Assembly: GCA_011033025.1 (NCBI GenBank)
Contig: WFMF01000652.1
Coordinates: forward strand, 1 to 64,000
Direction of reading: 5' to 3'
Length of the DNA stretch: 64,000 nucleotides
Origin: Beroe forskalii
Taxonomy: Eukaryota > Ctenophora > Nuda > Beroida > Beroidae
The stretch's first letter is position 1, and every line of letters starts with the position of its first letter. Shown piece after piece: positions 36,480 to 49,400 of this stretch. Below the pieces are notes generated by a model that saw nothing but the letters and a program-made list of their open reading frames with translations, had not been told where the DNA came from and ran no database searches. Both the position numbers and the translations under genes were made by a program.

Positions 36480-37365
36480 CTGGAAGGTGCATATCAATAT
36501 GCACTTCCAAGGTAAGTTTATGCTATGTTTCAAAAACTTATAGTTAGGGCTGTGTGCAATAAATTATTGCGCACTGTAGTGCCGATATCTGAATTTATTA
36601 CACTGTAGGTCATAATAATTTATTATGGTGCAGTAGAACAGTGCGTAACAATTTACTTCATACAGTTGAGCAAACAGTACCTTTCAAATCTTGATTTAAA
36701 ACATTTCCTTGTGTTTGAAAATATTGTCATTTTTCGAGTAATGACGGTGCATAATTCAGTTTAATAACTCGTAAAAAGTTACTAAACCAGCATTAAAAAC
36801 CTCGGCCTTGGCCTCGGTTTTTCAATACCATATACACACTCGGGCCTTCGGCCCTCGTGTGTAATATTACGTTTAGTAACTTTTACTCGTTACTAAACCC
36901 TTCATAATAAACGTGTGCAAAAACTTTTCATAATCAAACGTTTAAAAAGCGTTTTATCATTTATGAATGAAGGGTTTAGTAACGAGTAAAAATTGCTAAC
37001 CGGGATATAACACACGAGGGCCGAAGGCCCGAGTGTGTTATACTTATATCGCATTAAGAAGGCCGAGGTTTTTATTGCAGAGGTTTGCACTTTTTACGAG
37101 TTATTAAACTGAATTATGCACCGTTATTACTCGTAAAAAAGGGAATAATTTCAAACACAAGGAAATGTTTTAATTTATGATATGAAAGTACAACTGGGTC
37201 TACTGTGTGAAATAAATTATTGCGCACACCATAATAATTTATTATGACCTACAGTGCGTAATAAATCCTGATTTTGGCACTTCAGTGTAATAATTTATTG
37301 CGCACGGTACCCTGGTGCCTATAGGGTTTTTGAATGCATAGCAAAACATGCCTGGAAGGTATAAT
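36480..37365. repeat. Foldback element, family D, second copy
   Basis: Same nested inverted blocks as 31377-32249, with small losses (for example GCGT to GT, CCTTCGGCC to CCTTGGCC). The far left end differs, starting with a short hairpin GGAAGGTGCATATCAATATG. Confidence 0.7.
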
Positions 37366-39022
37366 GCTTATAAAAACTTTCATAAACGTTCACAGAAATA
37401 TGTTTTATAAAAGTTTCCAAAATTCTTTTCATATTAATTATCAACGTTTGTCGTTTACAAAAAAATAATATGCAATTGCACGTTTGCAAAAACGTCTTAT
37501 AAATATTAAGGTTAATCTAGGGTTGTGTTGAAAAACACACTTTGTATATAATACCAACATCTGACACCATAGCTGTTCGTAAGTTTTATTAGTTTTATAA
37601 ACTCCTACAGAAAAAATTAATATACCATCGTTTTAAAAGGGTTTCATACAAATAACGATTTTATAAATGTTTTATAAAATTAAAAAAGGGTCCATAAACT
37701 TATATAAACAACAAACGTTTTATCTTTTATCAACGTTTTATGAAAGTATTCTCCGAAGAACATTTTATTAACGTTTTATACGAAAAAAGTTTTAGAAACT
37801 TTTCTGATCCGTTTTGCAGGAGCGGAAATCATTGATCATACATAAAAGTTCGAGCTGTTCGAAACCCTGACATTTGTAGCTCCGTATGCGCATTCCCTTA
37901 AACTCGGTGGCAAATGAAAATACACTTGATTGAAAATTTGTGTCTTCCATCGCCAAAGCAAAACAATTGATCATCCAGGCCCACTGAGGACGGTCCAAAT
38001 TATAATCAGATGTTATTTTGGACCGCACTCAGCTGGCCTGGATGATCAATTCTCTTTGTTTTTCCGATAGAAGAAACACGAATCAAGTGTATCTTCATTT
38101 GCCGTCGACTTTAAGTTTAAAGCCACATTTGAATGCTGACAGTTAATTGTTCAACAGAGCTTACAGCGAAGATATTCACTGCATTCTCCAGGCTAAACTT
38201 CAACGAAAAAAAATTTATTTTAAATTTGAATTATGTTTTGATCATGATGGCTGCAAACCTCATTTTGTGCAAGCATGCTGATGCAGCAGACGCTCACGCA
38301 TACGGCATAAGTATTAGCATCAGTAGACAGTATTTGGATTTGTTCATCTCAGTCTTAACACTCAACGCTTGCTTCTTCATAGTTTATTTCAGTTAATTCT
38401 TATTGTTTAGTTAATGTTTGACTTTTGACTTTTGGACTGAAAATTTCGGTGAAAAAATTTCCTGGCCGATTTTCCGGATTCGTTACGAAACCCAAATTAT
38501 TTTCAAAAAAACAATTACAAACAAAATTGTTTTTGGCCATATGATTTTTTGGTCGAATCGAATTCATGATTTTTGGGGAAAATAACGGTCAAGAAAATCG
38601 AAGTTTCGGTTCCCGTCAGTACCCACATACAATATCATCTCAACCATGTAACGGTGATCGTTAACGTATGGGAATTTGAAGCAGCTGGCGTCAGCGTAAT
38701 TCTCCGTCTTGACAGACAGGGGCTATCAACGATAGACGAGAGAGAAATGCCCTGTCGACGCTGCTAACATTTATCAACGACTGGGGCTATTAACGATTCT
38801 CATACTCCTAGGAAAGGGACTCATTTACGACGTTCCCCGATCTCCGGTAAGGAAAGGTTTTGCTATTAGTATTAGCCAGTCAACTACAACCGGGAAGATC
38901 TTTTCAATTTTTTCCTGTTCCCAATCGCGTTTTTGTTTTACAAAAAGGCATTGAGAAAAGGTTAGCAGAGATCGTGTTTTTTGGGGGTTGTGTGTATACT
39001 ACCTTTACGCGTACTGTTAAAT

Positions 39023-40812
39023 CGGCATAATAGGCCGCGAACTTTTGTTCGCCGCGAACCCGGGCGAACTCAGGCGAACCCGCGCGAACTCCGCGCGGGT
39101 TCGCAAGCGTTAGCCGACAGTTCGCCAATTTTTCTCCTTGGCGAACTCCGCTGAAGTTCGCCGAGAGTTCGCCAGACGTTCGCCGAACTCCGGGCGAACT
39201 CGAGCGAACCCGCGCGGAGTTCGCCGCAAACTGGCGAACAAGTTCGCAGCGAACTTAAAATTTTTGGTTGGCGAACGATTTTTTGGAGTTCGCGGCGGAC
39301 TCGTTCGCGGCGAACGAGTTCGCAGCGAACTAGTTCGCGGCGGACTAGTTCGCCGCGAACTACTTTTTTGTAAGTTCGCGGCGAACTAGTTGCGGCGAAC
39401 TCTTGTCCGACGTTGTCTGACCCTTCGCCTTCGGTTAGGGTTTGGGTTAGGGTTTGGGTTGGGTTTGGGTTAGGGCCCATCCATGAACTATAAAGGACGT
39501 CCGCAAAATTTCGAGCATTTTAGACCCCTCCCTCCCCCTTGTCCGCAAACGTCCGCATTTCAGAAACCCCTCCCTCCCCACAGGACGTCCGCACTTTTCT
39601 GAAAAATCTTTTGAGTCATTATTCTGGGCCCGAAATTTCACGATTTTCTTGTGAAATAACCGTCAAATCGACCATAACTTCCAAAAATTGCGGACGTCCG
39701 CATTTGACCAAACACCCTTCCCCTATGTCCACAAACGTCCGCATTGGGCAGACTCCCTCCTCCCCCCTCATTGCGGACGTCCTTTATGGATGGCCCCTTA
39801 GGGGTTTGGGTTAGGGTTTGGGTTAGGGTTTGGGTTTGGGTTTGGGTTTGGGTTAGGGTTTGGGTTAGGGTTTGGGTTAGGGTTAGGGTTTGGGTTAGGG
39901 TTTGGGTTAGGGTTTTGGGTTAGGGTTTGGGTTAGGGTTTGGGTTAGGGTTTGGGTTAGGGTTTGGGTTAGGGTTTGGGTTAGGGTTTGGGTTAGGGTTT
40001 GGGTTAGGGTTTGAGTTAGGGTTTGGGTTAGGGTTTGGGTTAGGGTTTGGGTTAGGGTTTGGGTTAGGGTTTGGGTTAGTTTGGGTTTGGGTTAGGAATT
40101 GGGTTAGGGTTTGGGTTAGGGTTTGGATTAGGGTTTGGGTTAATGTTTGGGTTACGGTTTGGGTTAGGGTTTGGGTTAAGGTTTGGGTTAAGGTTTGGGT
40201 TAGGGTTAGGGTTTGGGTTAGGGTTTGGGTTAGTTTGGGTTAGGGTTAGGGGTTGGGTTTGGGTTTGGGTTCGCGTTTGGATTCGGGTTAGGGTTTGGGT
40301 TGGCGAACAATCGTTCGAGGTGAACTAGTTTGGCAGTTTGCAGCGGAATTGTTATAGTTGATGACAAACAAGTTCGCAGCATAAAATGAATAATGAAGTT
40401 CGCCGCGAACTAGTTCGCCGCGAACTTAGAAAAAACAGTTCTTGGGTGAACTAGTTCGCGGCGAACTAGTCCGCCGCAAACTTGTTCGCCAGGAACTAGT
40501 TCGCCGCGAACGATTATTCGCCGGCGAACAATCGTTCGCCAACCAAAAATTTTAAGTTCGCTGCGAACTAGTTCGCGGCGAACTAGTTCGCCAGTTTGCG
40601 GCGAACTCCGCGCGGGTTCGCCTGAGTTCGCTCGAGTTCGTCCGGAGTTCGGCGAACGTCCGGCGAACTCTCGGCGAACTTCAACGGAGTTCGCCAAGGA
40701 AAAAAATTGGCGAACTATCGGCGAACGCTTGCGAACCCGCGCGGAGTTCGCGCGGGTTCGCCTGAGTTCGCCCGAGTTCGCGGCGAACTAAAGTTCGCGG
40801 CCTATTATGCCG
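39023..40812. mobile_element. 1.79-kb foldback element with TTTGGGTTAGGG core and TTAAAT target duplication
   Basis: Terminal inverted repeats start CGGCATAATAGGCCGCGAAC at 39023 and end with the exact inverse at 40812. TTAAAT flanks both sides (39017-39022, 40813-40818). The arms, about 370 and 500 bp, are built from GTTCGCNGCGAAC palindromes. The core (39430-40300) is a TTTGGGTTAGGG array, interrupted by a family B element at 39473-39797. No transposase is visible; open frames in the arms are repeat by-products. Confidence 0.85.
39473..39797. repeat. Family B element nested in the telomere-like core
   Basis: The left end GGGCCCATCCATGAACTATA and the right end CTTTATGGATGGCCCC enclose GGACGTCCGCA inner repeats. 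It splits the TTTGGGTTAGGG array, so it arrived after the array formed. Confidence 0.7.
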
Positions 40813-40818
40813 TTAAAT

Positions 40819-41974
40819 CTGAAATAGGTGGTGGTTTTTGTATTTGGTCGTTGGTCGTCGTCGTCGTCGTCGTATGTCACATTTTCGATCAACTGCTCCT
40901 TTATAATATCACACGCGTCAGAATAGTTTGGTGTAGTGGCATCCTTCGCATTACGGGCTGTAGCTAGCTAACTGGGCTACTTTGTAGGTATTCGAGTTCA
41001 ATGCTCTGTTCATGCTGATGTTCTTTATCAAAAATCTAACAATTCTTAAAACAGTCATAAAATTAAAACTTAATCAATCTTCACAGAATCAATCAGATTG
41101 GATTTCAATCACACGGCCATTTGAACTTCTTTAAGTAGCGGGCAATTCAATAATTTACAACGGGCAGTATTAGTGCCATCAAAGGTTAACTTATGAATGA
41201 TCAAAAGAATTGACTAGAGGAAAGTAAAACAAGAGTTTGTCTCGGTTCATGATTGATAACAATGATAATTGATATATCTGAATCTTTAATCTTCGTCAGT
41301 AATTAATAATTATATTGTGGATCTCAATCTTTGAAAATATCAAGGCGGGGTACAATATTAGCTATCATTGCAATGGTTTTGATATCTGCAACGCAACACA
41401 AAAGAAAATTTAACGCGTAACGAAAATGGTGATCATAGTTATGAAACTCTGAACGCAGAACGGCGCGCAACGAACAACGAATCTTCAAAGAGTTCTATGA
41501 AATGGCGGGAACGCGCGCGCGAACATTTGGCACGTGGAACGAAATCATACGTGATATTTTGATCTGCGCGTGTTAATTCAAAATTAGCCAGGATAATGAA
41601 ATATATATAGCGCCCGCATAGCGTGGAATATTTATAAAATTCAAAAATTGCTTCAATGATGTTAGTATTGCGATGTCACTTGATGAAGAAGCGTTTTATC
41701 ACGGAAAATTATTTCAGATAAATATTTAATCTATTCAATACCAACTCTTGCTCTTAATTCCCGTAGGTGTACGCCCGCGATTGTATCTTGATTTGTGAGA
41801 TCACTTTTATGCTTTATCGTCAACTCACTATGTCAGTAAATAAGACTGACAACGGTCAAATGACAGCGTACGTTCTAATAGTAATACCAGCCCTGGGGAA
41901 CAGGAAATTAAGCGCCTGCATACGGGAACAATCAACAACGCACAAGAAATGCTCCGGCAGGCGCAATTCTTGTT
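40819..41974. other. Rest of the copy 2 extra segment, no gene seen
   Basis: A (GTC)n stretch at 40853-40872, then AT-rich DNA and a GC-rich patch of AACGNGCGCGCGAAC at about 41510. No supported exon. Confidence 0.4.
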
Positions 41975-42879
41975 CAATCTTGAAGGTTGCTGTTTAGTCG
42001 ACTCAATTTCACATCACGACCAATGAACATCATATTTATCTGGCAGGTGGAGCTCATTAAAGCAGCGTCTGGCAATGGCAGTGACAGCTCTTCGACATGA
42101 ACGAATATTAGAATATTATTACTCGATGCTCGTTTTTTATTGGACCACAGGTTAAATCAAAATCTGGCTTGTAATCACTAAGAATACCGTTTTTACGTTC
42201 CAATTATTCCAAATATTAAATATTTGTGATTAAACAATATTAAATATTATATTTGAAATTATTGCTTGCCGCGGGTGTTGTTTGGATTTGTCCACCGTCG
42301 CTCTGGGAGTTAACTGGGAACCTTGGCGTGAACTGATGCATTGAGTGACGAAGTTAAATTACTTCTGTTAATATCATTCTTGGGATGGTTGCACTACTAG
42401 CCCCATTTACGGAGCTAAATTATTGTTCCACCCGTACCATAGTTTATAAATAAGTGACAGCTCAACCTCCTGCGTCATGAGGTAATATTGAATCGCATTA
42501 TTTAGTGATTGCAATTAAACCGAACAAATAAGAGCTGATACGTGGGTTATAATTGACATTTACCCTCTGACAGCAAATGTGAACTCTCTAAAATACGTAA
42601 AAACGACACCGTAACGACTGACAGTTCTAATAAAGGGGAAAATCGGGGACAAAAATGCGGCGAAAATTTGCTAAAATACATGTGTGTCAATAATTCAGAG
42701 TAAGTTGCAGTTGTTATACAATTGAAGAGGAGGGCGAGGCGGAATCAACCTCGTGCCAGTTTTAGCAGGGTTAATGAATCAAGCGGAGTTGCGCCCGTTT
42801 GTTAGTTCGCTCAAAGGACCCTGGAACTGATGCTTGGAGTACATTGGAGTATGTCAAGAGGCTGGAGTTGCACCCTACC

Positions 42880-42909
42880 ATGAATTTGCTCTGCAGTCTG
42901 CACTTTCTG
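42880..42909 (+). CDS. Possible first exon of the EF-hand gene
   Basis: ATG to a GTAATA donor, ten codons, phase 0, in frame with the exon at 43489. The joined start is hydrophobic like a signal peptide. Upstream, coding-like text exists in two frames (NQAELRPFVSSLKGP, then DAWSTLEYVKRLEL), which could mean a longer exon with a one-base error. Confidence 0.25.
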
Positions 42910-43488
42910 GTAATAATGTTGCGATGTATACGCCTTTTGTTGTAATAGGGTTACTGTGTCAGACATTTATGTAAGCTTTAGCAAGTGTTTGTCAGGTCTT
43001 TCAGTGCCTAATATGATTGATGTGACATGGTGACAGTGCGTGAACAATGACTTTGTTACAATGAGTTAAAATGAGTTACAATGAGTTACAATGAGTAACA
43101 ATGACTTTTTGTTAAAAAGTCTTGCAGAAAAAGCCGATAAGTCAGGCTGATATGAGTGCCATGTTGTTTTCTGATAAGCTGATAAGTTCTGTGAAGCACT
43201 GATTAATGGACTAATTCTTAGATCATGGATATTACATTCGATGCGTGATTGTCAGTCATACCTGACTGAATGAATCTATCGAATATAGTGTCAATGAATT
43301 CACTACAAATGCATAATTTTGTGAATGTCAGTAACAAACATTGAAGGTTGATGACCGATTGTCCACGAGTATGAATTTTACATTGAAAAATCCCTGATTT
43401 AGTAAGACAAATTTGTGTTCTCTTGAATGAATTAACAGCTTTAATTCACAGATCTACCTATCATTAAACCCCACTCTCTATCCACCAG

Positions 43489-46400
43489 TTGTCGGCGAGC
43501 GTACACTCGTTGGAAGTGCAGGTTTCCAAGTTCAGAGAAGTCCACGAGAAGCTGAAGAAAGAGAACGAGAAGCTCTCGCAGATCAGAGACTCGATGCAGG
43601 AGCAACTTGAAGTGAGTGGGAAGAGTGGTGTGATCGGTGTGAAATATTTGTTATTCATTCTTATCGTAAACGATATGTTTTGTAGAATATTTTGCGTCAG
43701 TACCCGTTGACATTGGCTAATTAAGAATTTCAGAATTATGTTTTGTCGATCATGGTGGTCATCGGATAATTCTCAAAACATAGCTTTTCTGTCGTATAAG
43801 CATGCTCAATCACTCTCACAAATAAGGATAGTTAAACGAGTCAATTAGATACATGAAAACTGCAACATAAGTAATTGGTCAATAAGATAATGACCAAACT
43901 ATCAACAAATCAGGTGCAATTATTGACATCCGATTAATCACAGGCACGCCATGTGAGAACATTCAAAATATAGGGTATCTGAATTCACTGAGCTAACCAA
44001 CTCTGATTAGATGAGCTGTGATTGGACAATTCTATCCCACGCGAAAATCTAATCAGGATTAAAGGAATGTCCCTTATCCTGAAGTTAGTCTTAGATCAAG
44101 TGCTGAATCTCAGGGTCCTGTCACGTGGGTCTGATTAACAATCACGTGACATTGGACAAGGGAGTCACGTGATACAAGCTGACCAATGACAGGAATCCGT
44201 GACAAGGTCACGTGGAACGGTGGGAATTTCTGATTGGTGTCTCCGGTTACAAGACATTCTGCCTGATCACATGACTGAGGCATCCAATGATTGGCAGGCT
44301 AGACAAGTATAAATACCTTGTTACCCAACCAGGAATCATCAGTTCTCAATCGTCTCTACAGATTTCACTTCTCCTTCTACACTCGCAGTTGACGACCATG
44401 TTTGCTTCCCTTCTCCGCAAGTTGGACCTCCTCAAGTTCTGGAAGCACTTCAAGGTGAAGAGGAAGCTGGGGGAGGGTGGTTTCGGCAAAGTCTACCTGG
44501 TATCCCGGCGAGCAGACCACCAGACAATGGCAGTGAAGAAGGTGCTGAAGAGCAGTGTCCGGACCCTGGTGGAGTGCAGTGCAGGTGCTGGCAAGCTGCC
44601 AATGGAGCTCTACTGTCTCCAGCGACTCAGACATCGTCACATCGTGGAAGTGCACGGGTACATGGAGACGCGGCTGCACTGGATGCTCGTGATGGGCCAC
44701 TACACCACCGACCTCTTCGACTTCGTGTCGGCGCGGGGCCGACTCTGCGAGGCGACGAGCCGACACTTCTACCTGCAAGTGCAGAGCGCGGTAACCTACT
44801 GTCTAGCACAGGGAGTAGATCACCGGGACATCAAAGACGAGAACGTCCTGGTGAACACGGTGACGAACGAAGTGAAGCTCACCGACTTCGGGGCGGCCTC
44901 CCTCTACCACAAGGACATCCCCTACACCACTCCTCAGGGCACCGAGGTGTTCTTCCCTCCGGAGTTCTATTACCGCGGCTACTTCTACCCCATAGACGGC
45001 ACTGTGTGGGCCCTGGGCTGCCTGGCCTACAAGATGGTCATGGGACACTACCCTTTCCAGGATGCCCTGGATATCCAGTCCCGGCAACCCAGGATTGCTA
45101 AGGTTTCCCCGATGTGTCAGAGTTTCATCAGTTCGTCCCTGAATAAGGATCCTGCGCGGAGGTTACAGTACAGAGACCTCCTCCAGCATCCCTGGTTCTC
45201 CCCTGACAAGAAGCACTTCTGAGAATGTGTTGGGATGCTGGTTTTTGGGAAGATGTTTATTTCACATTGAAATGAGTCGGAAGTTAATTATACTTTATTT
45301 TTGAAAGTTTTATGATTATGTACATGATTTGATATAATTTCACAACTCATATTATTGGTTTGCTTAGAAAATGCCTATTTGACTCTTGTAAATGAACCTT
45401 ATGGTGGTTTCACAGAATTTATCAGTTGTGACCAAATATCCATTGATAGATGTAGCCACTTAAGTTATTAATTTCAGGGGTTCCAGAAGCTCCAAGAAGC
45501 GATATTCGGACAGCTAAATGAGAAGATGAAAGCCATGGACCGGTCATTGCTGGAGAAAATAGCTGCTGACATTGAGATGCTCGACAAAGAAGAAGGTAAG
45601 TTGCAACCTACGTTGCAACCTTATCGGTATGTTTGCCGTAGGTCGAGAAAAGAGGGTAAGTTGTTTGTTGTTCTTACGAAAAGGGCAGGGCAACGATAGT
45701 AGGTAAATTGAGCGATCCGTCGAGGCCAGTATCACTATCACGCCAGTATCGCGCCAGTATCAGGCCAGTGCCACGCCAGTAGCACCTCAGTATCGCGCCA
45801 GTACCACGCCAGTATCGCGACAGTATCGCGACAGTCAAAGCTTACTTTAAGCCAGGACACCAGTAGCACGCCAGTATCATATCATATACTGGCGTGTAAC
45901 TGGCGTCCTGGATTAAAGTTAGGTTCGACTGGCGCGATACTGGCGTGATATTGGCGTACTCGGGGCGCTACTGGCGTGATACTGGCGTGCTACTGGCGTG
46001 CTACTGGCGCGCTACTGTCGTGATACTGGCGCGATACTGGCGTGAGACTGGCGCGATACTGGCGTGAGGTAGGCCTGATTCTGGCGCGATACTGGCGTGG
46101 TGCTGGCGCGCTACTGGCGTGATACTGGCGTGACACTGGCCTCGACGGATCGCTCAATTTACCCGATAGTATTTGTCAATCACAATTTTCAAGAGAAATA
46201 GTTCCTGAAGAACGACCGGGCTATGTTCGTTCGTATTATGCGGAGCTTTTGTTACCTATATCGTACGTCAAAGTGCAAAGTAAACCACACCGAAGAATTT
46301 GATAAAAATTAGCGGACATTAAATTCAAAATGGGCGGACTTGGTCAGGATTCATTTGGGCGGACATGATATTACGGACATAACATAAGCCTCCAGCGCCT

Positions 46401-49400
46401 TTGATATTTCCGACTCCGCCGGTTTCCGATCAAATCATGTCCGATAAGGTAAAGGACTGTATATATAATATTGATATGTTTTTACAAATACTTAATGTAC
46501 ATTCAATAGTCAATACTCATGACTCGTTATGAAAGTGGTGTAAAATGTCTTTAAAATTTAAATAGCAACTGAAAATCTCATCTTCACATTGTCGTCTGGT
46601 AACTCTGATTTGGCACGAGTGACGGAAATATCCGGATTACAGGATGCAGGGGGATGCATGGCACCTCCAGATAATGTTCTCACTGAGTTTATGGCCTAAG
46701 AAGCTACCAGTTGCTTGGACAATTTAGCTAAAATTTGCGGTGAGGAATTTCCCAACGCCAAGTTTAGCTTAGTTGTCGAGTTGATAAGGGTCCCTATAAT
46801 CTATATCACCCCTCATGGCTTCAACGGGGTGAAATCACGTGATTAACTCCAGCTGCCTCCCCATCATCTTCTGATGACGTATCAATGTTGTGCGTAGGGC
46901 GACTGGTACTGTCTTCTAGGAATGTACTCAATTTAACAATGTTTTTCTTAACCCTCTTCCTCTCCCTTCTCTTTCTCAGATAATCGAATGTCATGTTTCC
47001 GCTGATGAAGGTCAGGATTATAAAACCGGTACCCATGCAGAAAAGAACGTACCACTTGCTGTCGAAAATGCCAAGCACTGGCGTGTTAATGAATGCATTT
47101 TCGTCGTCAGAGAGCTCCACAATAGCCCTTAATCGTAGGGAATACTCCTTCCCATTGACCAGCTTCCCGTTGTAGTATTCCCCGTAGGTCTTCTCATCTC
47201 CCAAGACGAAAGTATCTCCGAGTTCGGGGAGCTGAGCAGCGATGTACGGCACTCCTTCCCCTGTCTCCCTGTATATCTGCTCTGCGTCCTGCCACTTGTA
47301 CAGCTGCACCGTGTGGGACAGGGCTTCCAGGTCAGGTTTTTTCTTGTCGAAGTGCTGGACTATCAGTTGGAAGGAGCTGATCCCTACGAAGGGCTCGTCG
47401 TGATCAAAGAACACCAACAAACTGCCATCTTCATTGTCTTTGAAGGAGGTGTGTATCTCAGGGAAGGTGACTCCTATCTTTTTCCCGGATTCGTCCGTTA
47501 TAATGTAGTGATGGTTTTTGTGTTTATCTTTGAGTTCGGCATAGGGAGCTGCTCCCAAATCAGGCAGTAAAGAGGAGGGCAATGCTCTGTAATGAAAGAG
47601 ATCTCGTTGTACTTTTTCCTGCCAACCGCCTCCATCCTCTTCGAACTGGGTTGTATAAGCAAGGCGACTGTTTCTGCTCGATGCAAGTTGGGTGAGTTCA
47701 GCCCTACAATTCGGATCTTCCACTGTTTTGGTAATGTTTATGTTAATTTCCCATTCCGAGTAATCCGGATTGATGACTAGAGTGAGTTCACTGGGCGAAA
47801 AGAAAAATGTTAATACCATAATATCCGAAGTCGTTCGAAAATTACCCTCTGTCTGTTCTGAATATGCAGAATTGTTGCACAGTTCCACTGAGATGACTGC
47901 ATTTAAATCATTAGGATGTCTAAGATGAACCATCATATGAACCTGGATAACCTTTGGCAAACCCCTGGTAGCAACCGCCGGCAACAAACCCAAATAGATG
48001 TCATTCTTTCTACGGCTAGTAGTTATATTGATGTCTGTCTTCATTTGTAGGGTTGTAAAATTGAAGTCAAAATACATGAAGTATGGGTCGCTGTTTCTCA
48101 CTAAATGCCAGTCTGAAGTAACCATCTGTTCGCCGACTACATGGCGCATGTCCTTTACATCTGCTGTAATGGAAAAACTCGGATAATACTGGCAAACTAC
48201 GTAAAAACCATTATCCGAATTCATTCCTGCCGCACAATCGATATCAGTGGTTTCCTTCCAGAGCATTCGAAGGCACGATATGATCTTTTTAGATTCATCC
48301 ATCCGGGGATCAAAGCTAATATGACTATAATGGTCACTTAGGTCGATCATCTCGCAGGGCCTAAACCAGTCCCTGAGAACTGCTAATGACTTCTCAATGA
48401 TATTATTCCCGGGTTCCCCCTCTCCCAGATTCTCTCCAAATTGACTCTTCTGGGACTGAGGACTGTGATCGATCTGTCCCTTTGAGATACACATATCCAC
48501 CCAGGAATCCGCATTGAACGTGAAGCCGCCGCCTCCCTCTGAGAAGCACACATCCTCAAGACGTCCTCCCGAGAAAACTTGTCTAATTCGGTTGTGTTCG
48601 TCGATGAGAACCTGGCCCAGTCCTGTCGTCTTGGTTTGTGAGCAGCTTGATTTCGTGTCCACATCTGAGGAATAACATAGCGTGACGTTAGACAGTGGTT
48701 ACGTTGTCCGTTGGTGTCAGTAGTCATTGATACTGCGGAACGTACCCCGGTACTCTTCAGTTTCAAATAGACGGGGGAGACGATTGCAGTTTTTTGGATT
48801 TTTACTACGGTGGGGGACAGTTATTTAATTTTAACACCCTCCCCGTTAAAAGAAATTTGAAAATTTTGAAAAATTTACAAATAAATCAAAAGAAAATTCA
48901 TATATTTTGTTGGAATTTTACAGTTATCAAGGTTAACTTTTGGAACAAGCTTCCTAATGAAGTTAAATTATCGAAATCCGTTAATGATTTTAAGATTAAT
49001 TTGGAAGAATTTAAACAAAAGAATAAACATGGCATAGGAAGGGGAAACTTTTGGGAAGTGTCAGATGAAGTTTTGTCAAAAATAGAAGGACCAAGATACT
49101 TAGAAAATAAAGCCCTGCATAATAAGTTCTTAAAGGATAATCCATTAGCGGCTAAGAAGAAATTTATAAATTTGTATTCAACAGGGCTTTACACTTAATA
49201 GCTGAATAATATTAATTTAGACTTTCCGAATTGTAAATAGTTGACTTTTCGTATGATAACAAGGAAAGGATAATTAAGATGATTATTGTCATTATATATT
49301 TGATTTGATTTGATTTGTTATCAAGAAGAAATCTGAAAGCTTTGACAAGAGTTTTCCCTCTAATCATGCTCTTTTTGTCAGATTTATGTTGATGATGACT

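Larger units (their letters stand above)
36550..42632. repeat. Second large duplicated block, copy 2, interrupted by 3.06 kb
   Basis: Matches 31420-33795 up to 38913, then departs, and resumes at 41975 with CAATCTTGAAGGTTGCTG, the sequence found at 33796 in copy 1. The extra 38914-41974 holds the foldback element at 39023-40812. The junction has only short homology (TTCAAT), so insertion in copy 2 and deletion in copy 1 are both possible. Confidence 0.8.

Noticed and set aside
39430-40300. Chromosome end
   Set aside because: The TTTGGGTTAGGG tract lies within a mobile element with a target duplication and has unique sequence on both sides, so it is interstitial.
39138-40967. Arg/Glu/Val-rich frames in the GTTCGC arms
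   Set aside because: By-products of the palindromic repeat; open on both strands at once.
44287-44397. N-terminal extension of the kinase from the ATG at 44287
   Set aside because: It overlaps the TATA box at 44308-44314 and a CCAAT pair; the ATG at 44398 lies about 60 bases after the expected transcription start and gives a complete kinase domain.
44377-45101. Several 60-175 codon frames on both strands within the kinase
   Set aside because: GC-rich coding shadows of the kinase gene.
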